From: Hyphomicrobiales bacterium
GTDB taxonomy: Bacteria; Pseudomonadota; Alphaproteobacteria; Rhizobiales; Rhizobiaceae
DNA: 64,000 nucleotides
Reading direction: 5' to 3'
Assembly (NCBI GenBank): GCA_900473915.1
Contig: UCNG01000005.1
Location: forward strand, 153,408-217,407
Shown piece after piece: positions 25,110 to 33,874 of this stretch (the first letter of the stretch is position 1; every line of letters begins with the position of its first letter). The notes beneath the pieces were generated by a model. The model ran no database searches and was not told the DNA's origin. It saw only the letters and a program-made list of their open reading frames with translations. The position numbers and the translations under genes are program-made.

Positions 25110-26402
25110 ATGGATCGCATCAAAATCGTCGGCGGCAACAAGCTCAACGGCATCATTCCGATCTCCGGCGCGAAAAACGCCGCCCTGCCGTTGATGATCG
25201 CCTCGCTTCTGACCGACGATACGCTGACGCTCGAAAACGTGCCGCATCTGGCCGATGTCGAGCAGTTGATCCGCATCCTCAGCAATCACGGCGTCGATTA
25301 TTCTGTGAACGGGCGTCGCGAGCACCAGAACGGCGCCTATTCGCGCACCATTCATTTCACCGCCCGCAACATCGTCGACACGACGGCTCCTTATGAACTC
25401 GTTTCGAAGATGCGCGCGAGCTTCTGGGTGATCGGCCCGCTTCTGGCGCGCACCGGCGAGGCAACCGTGTCGCTGCCGGGCGGCTGCGCCATCGGCACCC
25501 GTCCCGTAGACCTGCTGCTGGAATCCCTCCAGGCGCTGGGCGCGGAAATCGACATTGAAAACGGCTATGCCAAGGCGCGCGCGCCGAAGGGCGGCCTTGT
25601 CGGCGCACGCTACAGCTTTCCGAAAGTCTCGGTCGGCGCAACCCATGTCATGCTGATGGCGGCGGCTCTCGCCAAGGGTGAGACCATCATCGAAAATGCG
25701 GCCCGCGAGCCGGAAGTCGTCAATCTTGCCGACTGCCTCAATGCGATGGGCGCAAAGATCACCGGCGCGGGCACCAGCACCATCCATGTGGAAGGCGTGA
25801 CCAGCCTTTCGGGCGCACGCGTTCGCGTCATTCCCGACCGTATCGAAACCGGCACCTATGCAATGGCGGTCGCGATGACCGGCGGCGACGTGCTTCTGGA
25901 AGGCGCGCAGGAAAGCCTGCTGTCATCGGCGCTGGACACGCTGCGTCTGGCCGGTGCCGAGATCACCGAGACCAATAGCGGTCTTCGCGTGGTGCGCAAC
26001 GGCCATGGCATCCAGCCTGTCGATGTCACCACCGACCCCTTCCCCGGCTTCCCGACCGACTTGCAGGCGCAGTTCATGGGACTGATGACCAAGGCGAAGG
26101 GAACGTCGCGCATCACGGAAACCATTTTTGAAAACCGCTTCATGCATGTGCAGGAGCTGGCGCGTCTTGGCGCAAAAATCTCCCTGTCCGGCCAGACCGC
26201 AACCGTTGAAGGCGTCGAGCGCCTGAAGGGCGCACAGGTGATGGCAACGGATCTGCGCGCATCGGTTTCCCTGGTGATCGCGGGCCTCGCCGCCGAGGGC
26301 GAAACCATGGTCAATCGCGTTTATCATCTGGATCGCGGCTTCGAGCGACTGGAAGAGAAGCTGTCGCGCTGCGGCGCGATGGTGGAACGCATCAGCGGTT
26401 GA
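25110..26402 (+). CDS. murA: UDP-N-acetylglucosamine 1-carboxyvinyltransferase MurA
   Basis: Cytoplasmic enzyme that transfers enolpyruvate from PEP to UDP-GlcNAc, the committed step of peptidoglycan synthesis. 430 residues, full length. Lys22 in [11 protein letters not shown] binds PEP, and Cys126 in [13 protein letters not shown] is the catalytic, fosfomycin-targeted cysteine, so no Cys-to-Asp resistance variant is present. A perfect terminator follows at 26411. It heads a run of conserved housekeeping genes (DUF2948, hisD, UPF0262, phosphatase, infA, maf, yacG) on the same strand. Confidence 0.97.
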   Translation: MDRIKIVGGNKLNGIIPISGAKNAALPLMIASLLTDDTLTLENVPHLADVEQLIRILSNHGVDYSVNGRREHQNGAYSRTIHFTARNIVDTTAPYELVSKMRASFWVIGPLLARTGEATVSLPGGCAIGTRPVDLLLESLQALGAEIDIENGYAKARAPKGGLVGARYSFPKVSVGATHVMLMAAALAKGETIIENAAREPEVVNLADCLNAMGAKITGAGTSTIHVEGVTSLSGARVRVIPDRIETGTYAMAVAMTGGDVLLEGAQESLLSSALDTLRLAGAEITETNSGLRVVRNGHGIQPVDVTTDPFPGFPTDLQAQFMGLMTKAKGTSRITETIFENRFMHVQELARLGAKISLSGQTATVEGVERLKGAQVMATDLRASVSLVIAGLAAEGETMVNRVYHLDRGFERLEEKLSRCGAMVERISG

Positions 26403-26410
26403 TGTGATCG

Positions 26411-26442
26411 GCCGGAGTGACATTCGTTGCTCCGGCTTTTTT
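26411..26442 (+). terminator. Rho-independent terminator of murA
   Basis: GCCGGAG / CTCCGGC stem with a 12-base loop, followed by six T. Confidence 0.85.
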
Positions 26443-26597
26443 CTGGCTGACGTTATTTGAACAGCGACGGGTTTGAAAAGCCTGTCGATTTTTTTGTTTT
26501 GACATGCCAAGTTGGTAACCGGCCCGGCGGGTGATTGATTTTCTTCCCGCCGGAGCAGTTATTGACCGACAACGGAAAGCGGTGCTGGAGTATGGAT

Positions 26598-27032
26598 ATG
26601 TTGAAGCTTGTGGCGCTGGATGAGGAGGACTTGCAGGTCCTTTCCGCTCATCTTCAGGACGCGGTTTTGAAAGTATCCGACCTTCAATATCTCGCCAACG
26701 AAAAGCGTTTCATCCTGACGGCAAACCGTTTTGTCTGGGAAGAAAGCAAGCCGAGATTCCTGCGCAAGCCGCAATATCAGCGCCGACGCACCGCCCTGCA
26801 TTTCAACCGTGTGATTGCGGCGAAGGCGACCGGCATCGACCGCCAGAAGCCCGAAGACGTGCTTTCCCTGATGGCCATTCAGTTCACCGCCGGTGAAACG
26901 CCCGCAGGTACAATAGAACTGACTTTTTCGGCAAATGCGGCTATCCGTCTTGAAGTGGAATGTATTGAGGCGCAAATGACGGACCTTGGCGCGGCATGGG
27001 AAACGGAATCGCTTCCCCGCCATAACGTCTGA
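26598..27032 (+). CDS. DUF2948-family protein
   Basis: 144 residues beginning MLKLVALDEEDLQVLSAHLQ, with the family segments VLKVSDLQYLANEKRFILTA and RRRTALHFNRV. DUF2948 proteins are small alphaproteobacterial proteins of unknown function, regularly found before hisD as here. GGAG lies 7 bases before the ATG at 26598; an ATG two codons earlier (26592) is nearly on top of that site and is less likely. Cytoplasmic; no catalytic motif seen. Confidence 0.82.
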   Translation: MLKLVALDEEDLQVLSAHLQDAVLKVSDLQYLANEKRFILTANRFVWEESKPRFLRKPQYQRRRTALHFNRVIAAKATGIDRQKPEDVLSLMAIQFTAGETPAGTIELTFSANAAIRLEVECIEAQMTDLGAAWETESLPRHNV

Positions 27033-27105
27033 GAGCAGGTTCTGCACAACCGTCATTCGTCAGCCGGACACGAGGTCCGGCAAGCATATTTGAAGGAACA
27101 GAAGC

Positions 27106-28398
27106 GTGGTCAAGACGCTCAGACAAACCGATCCCGATTTCGAGAATAATTTCGCGACGTTTCTGGCAGGCAAGCGCGAGGCATCGGAAGATGTCGATCG
27201 CGCGGCGCGGGAAATTGTCGACCGTGTGCGCCGGGAAGGTGACAGCGCGCTGATCGATTATTCCCGCCGCTTCGACCGGATCGATCTCGAAAAAACCGGC
27301 ATCGCGGTCACCGAGGCTGAAATCGACGCAGCTTTCAAAACCGCGCCCGCATCCACAATTGAAGCGCTGAAACTCGCGCATGAGCGCATCGAAAAGCACC
27401 ATGCGCGGCAATTGCCGAAGGATGACCGTTATACCGATGCGCTGGGTGTCGAGCTCGGCTCGCGCTGGACGGCTATCGAGGCCGTGGGGCTTTATGTTCC
27501 GGGCGGCACGGCAAGCTATCCAAGTTCCGTGCTGATGAATGCGGTTCCCGCCAAGGTGGCTGGCGTGGAGCGCATCGTCATGGTGGTTCCGGCACCCGAT
27601 GGCATTCTCAATCCACTGGTTCTGGTGGCAGCGCGGCTCGCCGGTGTTTCCGAGATTTACCGTGTCGGCGGCGCGCAGGCTGTCGCGGCGCTTGCCTATG
27701 GCACCGAAACAATCAAGCCCGTCGCCAAGATCGTCGGCCCCGGCAATGCCTATGTTGCCGCCGCCAAGCGCATCGTCTTCGGCACGGTCGGCATCGACAT
27801 GATCGCAGGCCCGTCCGAGGTTCTGGTCATTGCCGACAAGGACAACAATCCCGACTGGATCGCCGCTGACCTGCTCGCCCAGGCGGAACACGATACCGCC
27901 GCGCAGTCGATCCTCATGACCGATGATGAAGCGCTGGCGATAGCGGTGGAGGAGGCCGTCGAACGCCAGCTCCGCACTCTACCCCGCGCGCAAACCGCCG
28001 CCGCAAGCTGGCGCGATTTCGGGGCCGTCATTCTGGTCGAGGATTTCGAGGCAGCCATTCCGCTTGCCAATCGCATTGCAGCCGAGCATCTGGAAATCGC
28101 CACCGCCGATCCGGAAGCCTTGCTGCCGAAAATTCGCAATGCAGGATCGATCTTCATCGGCGGCTATACGCCGGAAGTGATCGGCGATTATGTCGGCGGC
28201 TGCAACCACGTTCTGCCGACGGCGCGCTCGGCGCGTTTCTCATCGGGCCTGTCCGTTCTCGATTACATGAAGCGCACGTCGCTTCTCAAACTCGGCCCCG
28301 ATCAACTGCGCGTGCTTGGGCCTGCGGCAATCGAAATTGCCCGCGCCGAAGGCCTTGATGCCCATGCGCAGTCTGTCGCCATCCGGCTGAACCTATGA
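27106..28398 (+). CDS. hisD: Histidinol dehydrogenase HisD
   Basis: Zn-dependent enzyme oxidising L-histidinol to L-histidine in two NAD steps. 430 residues, full length. Visible: the signature around VPGGTASYPSSVLMNAVPAK, the NAD region IYRVGGAQAVAALAYGTETI, the zinc/substrate QAEHDTAAQ and the catalytic glutamate-histidine AAEHLEIA. The start is GTG 27106, with AAGGAA upstream. No other his genes are near, so hisD is separated from the main histidine genes. The UPF0262 gene begins 6 bases after its stop. Confidence 0.96.
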   Translation: MVKTLRQTDPDFENNFATFLAGKREASEDVDRAAREIVDRVRREGDSALIDYSRRFDRIDLEKTGIAVTEAEIDAAFKTAPASTIEALKLAHERIEKHHARQLPKDDRYTDALGVELGSRWTAIEAVGLYVPGGTASYPSSVLMNAVPAKVAGVERIVMVVPAPDGILNPLVLVAARLAGVSEIYRVGGAQAVAALAYGTETIKPVAKIVGPGNAYVAAAKRIVFGTVGIDMIAGPSEVLVIADKDNNPDWIAADLLAQAEHDTAAQSILMTDDEALAIAVEEAVERQLRTLPRAQTAAASWRDFGAVILVEDFEAAIPLANRIAAEHLEIATADPEALLPKIRNAGSIFIGGYTPEVIGDYVGGCNHVLPTARSARFSSGLSVLDYMKRTSLLKLGPDQLRVLGPAAIEIARAEGLDAHAQSVAIRLNL

Positions 28399-28404
28399 GG
28401 TGAT

Positions 28405-28887
28405 ATGACCGCCGGTGTTCCAAATGCCCGCCTTGTTGACGTCGAGCTCGATGAATCCATCGGGCGTTCGACGCCTGACGTCGAGCATGAACGCGCGGTG
28501 GCCATTTTTGACCTTATCGAGGAAAACTCCTTCCACCCGATCGGAGACGATACGGGCGGGCCTTATCGCCTGAAGCTATCGCTGATGGAATCACGGCTGA
28601 TTTTCGCCATCGCACGGGAAACCGGCGAGGATGTCGCAACCCATATTCTCTCGCTCACGCCGCTGCGCCGCGTGGTGCGCGATTATTTCATGATTTGCGA
28701 AAGCTACTATCAGGCCATCCGCTCGGCCACGCCAAGCAAGATCGAGGCAATCGACATGGGGCGGCGCGGCCTGCACAATGAAGGATCGCAAACCCTGCAA
28801 GCGCGGTTAAAGGGCAAGATCGAGGTTGATTTCAACACGGCCCGGCGGCTTTTCACACTTGTCTGCGTTTTGCACTGGAGGGGCTGA
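28405..28887 (+). CDS. UPF0262 family protein
   Basis: 160 residues, with the conserved segments [34 protein letters not shown] and [14 protein letters not shown]. Function unknown; the family is alphaproteobacterial and nearly always follows hisD. Separation from the hisD stop is 6 bases and from the phosphatase start 6 bases, so they form one operon. No signal peptide or membrane segment. Confidence 0.9.
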   Translation: MTAGVPNARLVDVELDESIGRSTPDVEHERAVAIFDLIEENSFHPIGDDTGGPYRLKLSLMESRLIFAIARETGEDVATHILSLTPLRRVVRDYFMICESYYQAIRSATPSKIEAIDMGRRGLHNEGSQTLQARLKGKIEVDFNTARRLFTLVCVLHWRG

Positions 28888-28893
28888 TCATCG

Positions 28894-29379
28894 ATGATCG
28901 TCGCCGATGGACCTCCCGTAACGCTTAGCGAAACTGACAAGGAAGATCATAAACGACGCCTGCCCACGTCGCTGCTTTTCGTCTGCGGCAAGAACGCAAT
29001 TCGTTCGCCAATTGCGGAATTACTTGCAAGAAAAGCCCTGCCACCCAATATTTATGTGGCGTCGGCGGGCGTGAAACGGGGCGAGCGCGATCCGTTTGTC
29101 GATGCCGTGCTTCAGGAAGAGGGTCTCTCGCTCGACAACCGGCAGCCGCGTGGCCTCGAAGAACTGGCGGATGGCTATTTCGACCTGATCGTAACGCTGA
29201 CGCCGCTTGCCCATCACACCGTTCTGGAACGCATGCGCGGCTTCTCGGTTGACGTGGAATATTGGCCGACGCCGGACCCGACTTTGGTAACCGGCAGCAG
29301 AAGCCAGATCATGGCGGCCTATCGCGATGTGCGTGACCGCCTGAAGCGCCAGATCATGCACCGTTTTGGCGAGCAATAA
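28894..29379 (+). CDS. Low-molecular-weight protein-tyrosine-phosphatase-like protein
   Basis: 161 residues with the C-x5-R-S phosphate loop VCGKNAIRSP (Cys31, Arg37) and a late acidic WPTPDPT that supplies the general acid, as in LMW-PTPs and ArsC-type reductases. The loop differs from the usual CxGNxCRS by lacking the second cysteine, so an arsenate-reductase cycle through that cysteine is unlikely. It lies between UPF0262 and infA. Substrate unknown; a phosphatase acting on a phosphoprotein or small phosphate ester is the best reading. Confidence 0.82.
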   Translation: MIVADGPPVTLSETDKEDHKRRLPTSLLFVCGKNAIRSPIAELLARKALPPNIYVASAGVKRGERDPFVDAVLQEEGLSLDNRQPRGLEELADGYFDLIVTLTPLAHHTVLERMRGFSVDVEYWPTPDPTLVTGSRSQIMAAYRDVRDRLKRQIMHRFGEQ

Positions 29380-29449
29380 GTTCGCCGAATTCCGTTGTTC
29401 ACAAATGCCGCCTAATCATATAGGTTCCGCGCAAATTCAGACCTAAAGA

Positions 29450-29463
29450 CCGCTCGAGAGCGG
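29450..29463 (+). promoter_or_regulatory. Hairpin in the leader of infA
   Basis: CCGCTC GA GAGCGG palindrome 31 bases upstream of the infA start, followed by GCATTTT. It could end readthrough from the phosphatase gene or structure the infA leader. Confidence 0.3.
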
Positions 29464-29494
29464 GCATTTTACCGAAGAAAGAAACAGGTATCGC

Positions 29495-29713
29495 ATGGCG
29501 AAAGAAGAAGTCCTCGAATTTCCGGGTGTTGTTACGGAACTGCTGCCCAATGCTATGTTCCGCGTGAAGCTCGAAAACGAACATGAAATCATCGCCCACA
29601 CCGCTGGCCGTATGCGCAAGAATCGCATCCGCGTTCTGGCCGGTGACAAGGTTCTGGTTGAAATGACCCCTTACGACCTGACCAAGGGCCGCATCACCTA
29701 CCGCTTCAAGTAA
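29495..29713 (+). CDS. infA: Translation initiation factor IF-1
   Basis: 72 residues forming one S1/OB fold; [20 protein letters not shown], then the conserved [20 protein letters not shown] and [20 protein letters not shown]-1 binds the ribosomal A site during initiation. AGGTATCGC precedes the ATG. It starts the infA-maf-yacG cluster that is conserved in Rhizobiales. Confidence 0.98.
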   Translation: MAKEEVLEFPGVVTELLPNAMFRVKLENEHEIIAHTAGRMRKNRIRVLAGDKVLVEMTPYDLTKGRITYRFK

Positions 29714-29741
29714 GCAATCCGTTCCAGGAAATGTCTATTCG

Positions 29742-30368
29742 ATGAGCGCGCAACACAAGCTGGTTCTTGCCTCCGGTTCTCCACGCAGGATCGAGCTTCT
29801 GGGGCAGGCAGGCATCGAACCGGACCATATCCATCCGGCCGATATTGACGAAACGCCGCAGCGTGGCGAACATCCGCGCTCGCTGGCGAAGCGTCTGTCG
29901 CGGGAAAAAGCGCGCAAGGCGCAGGAACAGTTGAAGGACGATGCGAATTTCGCCAGCGCCTTCATTCTCGCCGCCGACACGGTGGTGGCGGTTGGCCGCC
30001 GCATTCTGCCCAAGACCGAGATCGCAGACGAAGCGCGGGAATGCCTGCGCCTGCTTTCGGGACGCACGCACAAGGTCTTCACAGGGGTGAGCCTCGTTCT
30101 GCCGAACGGCAATCTGCGCCAGACACTGGTTGAAACGCGGCTTCGCTTCGAACGCCTTTCCCGCCAGCAGATGGATGCCTATCTCTCGTCGGGCGAATGG
30201 CGCGGCAAGGCGGGCGGCTATGCCATCCAGGGACTGGCCGGCAGTTTTGTCGTGAAGCTGGTTGGCTCCTATACGAATGTGGTGGGGTTGCCGCTGCAGG
30301 AGACCACGAGCCTGCTGAGCGATGTCGATTATCCGGTTTACGCCAACTGGAACAGCGGAAAAGTCTGA
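29742..30368 (+). CDS. maf: Maf-family nucleotide pyrophosphatase
   Basis: 208 residues with the Maf signature [17 protein letters not shown] (residues 9-25), the ADTVV acidic motif (about 73-77) and [13 protein letters not shown] (about 163-175). Maf enzymes hydrolyse non-canonical or canonical NTPs to monophosphates; the exact substrate class cannot be read here. It follows infA by 28 bases and precedes yacG by 9. Confidence 0.93.
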   Translation: MSAQHKLVLASGSPRRIELLGQAGIEPDHIHPADIDETPQRGEHPRSLAKRLSREKARKAQEQLKDDANFASAFILAADTVVAVGRRILPKTEIADEARECLRLLSGRTHKVFTGVSLVLPNGNLRQTLVETRLRFERLSRQQMDAYLSSGEWRGKAGGYAIQGLAGSFVVKLVGSYTNVVGLPLQETTSLLSDVDYPVYANWNSGKV

Positions 30369-30377
30369 AGAACAGCC

Positions 30378-30587
30378 ATGGACGACAAGAAGGACATATC
30401 AGCCGGTGGACGCGTGACGCCATTGCGTCCGACGCGCCCCTGCCCGGAATGCGGAAAATCTTCAACGCGCGAATCCTATCCCTTCTGTTCGCCCCGGTGT
30501 AAAAGCATTGACCTCAATCGCTGGCTGTCCGGCAGCTATGTGCTGCCCGGAAAGCCGATCGATGAAGAGGAAGAAGAAGGGAACTAA
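30378..30587 (+). CDS. yacG: DNA gyrase inhibitor YacG
   Basis: 69-residue zinc protein. Four zinc ligands are visible: Cys22 and Cys25 (CPEC), Cys37 and Cys41 (FCSPRC), followed by [16 protein letters not shown] and an acidic C-terminus. E. coli YacG binds GyrB and blocks DNA binding. It ends the infA-maf-yacG cluster. Confidence 0.94.
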   Translation: MDDKKDISAGGRVTPLRPTRPCPECGKSSTRESYPFCSPRCKSIDLNRWLSGSYVLPGKPIDEEEEEGN

Positions 30588-30671
30588 GCCTCTTCCAAAC
30601 CATTTTCCTGCAATAAAATCAGCTATTTATCGAAACTGTGAGAAAAGCTGATAAAAATTGCGATACGGTGC

Positions 30672-30699
30672 TGGACAGCGCGAAATTTAATGCTATAAC
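30672..30699 (+). promoter_or_regulatory. Putative tRNA-Phe promoter
   Basis: TGGACA and TATAAC separated by 16 bases, ending 59 bases upstream of the tRNA in an AT-rich gap. Confidence 0.45.
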
Positions 30700-30758
30700 C
30701 CACCCACTTCCGGCGGGAACCAACACCGCCCTGAACGAGCAAATCGCTTGTTACGGAT

Positions 30759-30834
30759 GCCCGGATAGCTCAGTTGGTAGAGCAGCGGATTGAAAATCCG
30801 CGTGTCGGTGGTTCGAATCCGCCTCCGGGCACCA
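30759..30834 (+). tRNA. tRNA-Phe (GAA)
   Basis: Complete 76-nt cloverleaf: acceptor GCCCGGA/TCCGGGC, anticodon stem GCGGA/TCCGC with loop TTGAAAA (anticodon GAA), T-loop TTCGAAT, discriminator A and encoded CCA. Confidence 0.97.
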
Positions 30835-31313
30835 TTTTGATTTACTTAGGTAATCTGGCAAAATTCCTCCTTAAAAATCGGGCCTTGAAATTGCGCCGTG
30901 GTAGCACACTGGTAGCATCGCTAGTTTTCTGGATTTTGCGATAGCGAGCTTTTGCAGCGAAAAGCAGAGGGATAAACCGCTCTGGCTTTCTGGCTCATGC
31001 CGTCCAGCATAAAGTCGAGGCGGACGCATAGGAATATTGCCGAATAATCCTCCCCATGAAAATGCAAGCCGATAATGGGAGGTTCTGTGCACGCCTTTAT
31101 AGGGTAGAATTTCTACCTCGCTTTGAGCCAGGATTTTGCTTGCGCCCACAACGGGCAAGACCGGATGAATGGACAATTGCAACTTCGCAAGCCCATGCGT
31201 TCGCGACACAGAACGGATAATGCCCATCCGCCTTAAACAGCACGCTAAAAACCGCGCTGCGGAAGGGGACGAAAAACTCATACCTACACCGCTGAAACCA
31301 AGTGACGTGCACG
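30835..31313. other. Gene-poor, AT-richer stretch after tRNA-Phe
   Basis: About 480 bases without a convincing gene. A 209-codon minus-strand frame (30871-31500) and a 66-codon plus-strand frame (31169-31366) exist but show no recognisable domain. The less regular codon pattern and the position right after a tRNA suggest old transferred or decayed DNA. No duplicate of the tRNA 3' end was found downstream. Confidence 0.4.
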
Positions 31314-31799
31314 ATGATTTTGTCTGTTGCAAACGCTGTAGAAGAATCTTTGAAAGGGCACCATAGAAAGGCCCTGCGGTTCTTCGAGGTACTTCTCCAA
31401 GAAGATAGGGCGATTTCACCTCATGACATAATGGAGGCCGCGTATGCTTATGACAGGGCGGGTAAGGAGAAAAACGCCGTGCCGCTTTATCTGGCTGCAC
31501 TTCAAGGCGATCTGACCGAAGCGCAACGCATCAATGTCTATTTCTGTCTCGCTTCATCCTATAGGACTATTGGCAGGATCAACGCCGCGCGAAACCTTTT
31601 GTTAAAAGCAATTCGGGAGTTTCCGCAGGAACCTATTTTAAAGATGCTTCTCTCAATCGTCGACTACGATGGCGGCAACCCTAGGCTTGCATTTTCGCGG
31701 TTGCTCTCTGTCTGCCGTGAACATGCGCGCAGCGAAAGCATAGTTCCCTATCGATATTTCTTTAAGCGCGAAGAACGTAAGGCACTCCGGCGCCCGTAG
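31314..31799 (+). CDS. TPR-like hypothetical protein
   Basis: 161 residues, nearly all helical. Helix-turn-helix pairs of TPR type are seen: EESLKGHHRKALRFFEVLLQ, EAAYAYDRAGKEKNAVPLYL, YFCLASSYRTIGRINAARNL and the following AIREFPQEPILKMLLSI, about three to four repeats, then a basic tail (FFKREERKALRRP). No signal peptide. ATG 31314 is my choice; a GTG four codons earlier is possible, and neither has a good ribosome site. It is isolated in an atypical region after tRNA-Phe, so recent acquisition is plausible. Function unknown, probably protein binding. Confidence 0.7.
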   Translation: MILSVANAVEESLKGHHRKALRFFEVLLQEDRAISPHDIMEAAYAYDRAGKEKNAVPLYLAALQGDLTEAQRINVYFCLASSYRTIGRINAARNLLLKAIREFPQEPILKMLLSIVDYDGGNPRLAFSRLLSVCREHARSESIVPYRYFFKREERKALRRP

Positions 31800-32030
31800 C
31801 CACCTGCCTGCATTCGGGAAGTTTACCCCGAACTGCTGCAAAATTGGCAAGACAATTCACAGAATATCTCATGGAATCCGCACTGGATCACTGTGCGGCC
31901 TGAGGCTTGGTAAAACTGTTTCTAATATGCCCTGGCAATACTGACGCGCTCCAATATTGACCTGACGATATTCCTCTGCGAGGACTAGGGTCCAATCGGT
32001 TCTTCCCAAAATTCCATATAAGGAACTCCC

Positions 32031-32471
32031 ATGCTGTGGACGTTGTTCGGCATCCTTTCCGGTGCCTGTATTGCCATTCAGGCCCCCATCAATGCAGCCT
32101 TGGCTCGCGGTCTGGGCTCACCGGTAACGGCTGCCGCGATTTCATTTCTGGCGGGTGCCGTCATACTTGCCGTTATCGCGGGCATTACCGCGCGCGCGAC
32201 AGGCACCCTGCCCGCCTTCAACGTTCCGGCAGGCTGGCTGTTCGTCGTGGGCGGCGCGCTTGGCTGCATTTACGTGACGACGTCCATCCTGCTGACCCCG
32301 CGTATCGGTGCCGCCGCCGTGATGGGTCTCGCGGTCGCCGGACAGTTGATGGCCGGGCTTGCTGCCGACCGCATCGGCTTCATGGGCGTTGCCGTGCGCG
32401 AAATCACCGCCGGGCGCATTGCCGGTGCCGTCCTGCTTCTGACCGGCGCGCTGATGATCCGCTTTCTATAA
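32031..32471 (+). CDS. DMT-family transporter, DUF606 (YdcZ-like)
   Basis: 146 residues with about four to five membrane helices, starting MLWTLFGILSGACIAIQAPI, which is typical of DUF606 (half-size members of the drug/metabolite transporter superfamily). Such short proteins usually act as dimers. AAGGAACTCCC precedes the ATG. Monocistronic, ending at a bidirectional terminator that it shares with the fuconate dehydratase gene. Substrate unknown. Confidence 0.85.
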   Translation: MLWTLFGILSGACIAIQAPINAALARGLGSPVTAAAISFLAGAVILAVIAGITARATGTLPAFNVPAGWLFVVGGALGCIYVTTSILLTPRIGAAAVMGLAVAGQLMAGLAADRIGFMGVAVREITAGRIAGAVLLLTGALMIRFL

Positions 32472-32476
32472 GCGAA

Positions 32477-32504
32477 AAAAGCCGCGCTGTTCGGCGCGGC
32501 TTTT
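32477..32504. terminator. Bidirectional terminator (DUF606 gene / fuconate dehydratase)
   Basis: An 11-bp stem AAAAGCCGCGC / GCGCGGCTTTT with a TGTTCG loop carries A- and T-tracts on both sides and lies between convergent genes. Confidence 0.85.
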
Positions 32505-32526
32505 CTGCATTCAAGAATGAGGGCGT

Positions 32527-33804
32527 TCAACCCTTGAACGTGTATTCCGCAATCGATTGCGGCTTCATTTCAATCGAGAAGCCCGGCAGTGACGGCGGCA
32601 TATAGGCCGCATCCCTGATCACGCACGGATCGATGAAATGCTCGTGCAGATGATCGACATATTCGATCACACGGCCTTCCTTGGTGCCGGAAACAGCCAC
32701 ATAGTCGATCATCGACAGATGCTGCACATATTCGCACAGGCCCACGCCGCCCGCATGCGGCCAGACCGGCTTGCCGAACTTGGCGGCAATCAGCAGCACC
32801 GCCAGAACTTCGTTCAGGCCACCCATGCGGCACGAATCGATCTGCACGATGTCGATGGCGCCTTCCGCAATGAACTGCTTGAACATGATGCGGTTCTGGC
32901 ACATTTCGCCGGTGGCAACCTTCACGTCGCCAATCGCCTCGCGAATCTTGCGGTGGCCAGCAACATCATCCGGGCTGGTCGGCTCTTCGATGAAGAACGG
33001 CTTGGAGAAGGCCAGCTTGTTGACCCATTCGATGGCCTGGTCGACTTCCCACACCTGATTGGCGTCGATCATCAGGTAACGATCCGGGCCGATCACTTCG
33101 CGCGCGATGGTCAGGCGGCGAATATCGTCTTCGAGATCGCGGCCAACCTTCATCTTGACGTGGTTGAAGCCCTCGTCAATGGCTTCCTGGCACAGACGGC
33201 GCAGCTTGTCGTCGTCATAGCCGAGCCAGCCAGCCGAAGTCGTGTAGCAGGCATAGCCTTCCGCCTCCAGCGTAGCGATGCGCTCAGCCTTGCCAGCTTC
33301 CGCCTTGCGCAAGATCGCGACGGCTTCATCACGCGTCAGCGCATCGGTGAGGTAGCGATAGTCGACGATGTCGGCGATTTCTTCCGGCGACATGTCGGCG
33401 ACCAGCCGCCATACCGGCTTGCCCGCCTGCTTTGCCAGCAGATCCCAGAAGGCATTGACGACAGCGCCGGTGGCCAGATGCATCGCGCCCTTGTCCGGGC
33501 CGATCCAGCGAAGCTGGCTGTCGCCGGTCAGATAACGCCAGAATTTGCCGGGGGCCGCGCGGAAATCTTCCAGCGAGGAGCCGACCACCAGATGCCGCAT
33601 GGCAAGGATCGCCTGACAGCAAATATCGTTGCCGCGGCCGATGGTGAAGGTAAGGCCGTGGCCCTTCAGCGACGCATCATCCGTATCGAGGATGACATAG
33701 GCCGCGGAGTAATCCGGGTCCGGGTTCATCGCGTCGGAACCGTCCAGACTTTGTGAAGTCGGGAAACGCAGATCGAAGACGCGCAGGTCAGTAATTTTCG
33801 TCAT
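32527..33804 (-). CDS. L-fuconate dehydratase (enolase superfamily)
   Basis: 425 residues. Converts L-fuconate to 2-keto-3-deoxy-L-fuconate. The N-terminal MTKITDLRVFDLRFPTSQSL and DAMNPDPDYSAAYVIL are characteristic of this dehydratase within the mandelate racemase group. The barrel shows the KMK catalytic motif (residues 217-219), metal ligands in LMIDANQVWE, FIEEPTSPDD and VATGEMCQN, and the late WPHAGGVGLCEYVQHLSMID histidine. Last gene of the minus-strand run SDR, FAH hydrolase, dehydratase. The palindromic repeat at 33822 separates it from the FAH gene. Confidence 0.93.
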   Translation of the reverse strand: MTKITDLRVFDLRFPTSQSLDGSDAMNPDPDYSAAYVILDTDDASLKGHGLTFTIGRGNDICCQAILAMRHLVVGSSLEDFRAAPGKFWRYLTGDSQLRWIGPDKGAMHLATGAVVNAFWDLLAKQAGKPVWRLVADMSPEEIADIVDYRYLTDALTRDEAVAILRKAEAGKAERIATLEAEGYACYTTSAGWLGYDDDKLRRLCQEAIDEGFNHVKMKVGRDLEDDIRRLTIAREVIGPDRYLMIDANQVWEVDQAIEWVNKLAFSKPFFIEEPTSPDDVAGHRKIREAIGDVKVATGEMCQNRIMFKQFIAEGAIDIVQIDSCRMGGLNEVLAVLLIAAKFGKPVWPHAGGVGLCEYVQHLSMIDYVAVSGTKEGRVIEYVDHLHEHFIDPCVIRDAAYMPPSLPGFSIEMKPQSIAEYTFKG

Positions 33805-33821
33805 GATTTATTCCGTTATCC

Positions 33822-33867
33822 GAGCATGATCCCCAAAAGGGGAAAACCGGTTTTGGGGGTCATGCTC
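33822..33867. repeat. Palindromic intergenic repeat, copy B
   Basis: A 46-bp near-perfect palindrome with outer arms GAGCATGA / TCATGCTC and the AAAACCGGTTTT centre, between two genes of one operon. It may fold as an RNA hairpin and alter relative expression. Confidence 0.7.
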
Positions 33868-33874
33868 AAGCAAA

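Noticed and set aside
30871-31500. 209-codon minus-strand frame behind tRNA-Phe
   Set aside because: No domain, overlaps the TPR-like gene, and composition is not protein-like; it could be a decayed gene but cannot be supported as a CDS.
30759-32030. tRNA-Phe as attL of an integrated island
   Set aside because: No integrase gene and no second copy of the tRNA 3' end could be found within the window.
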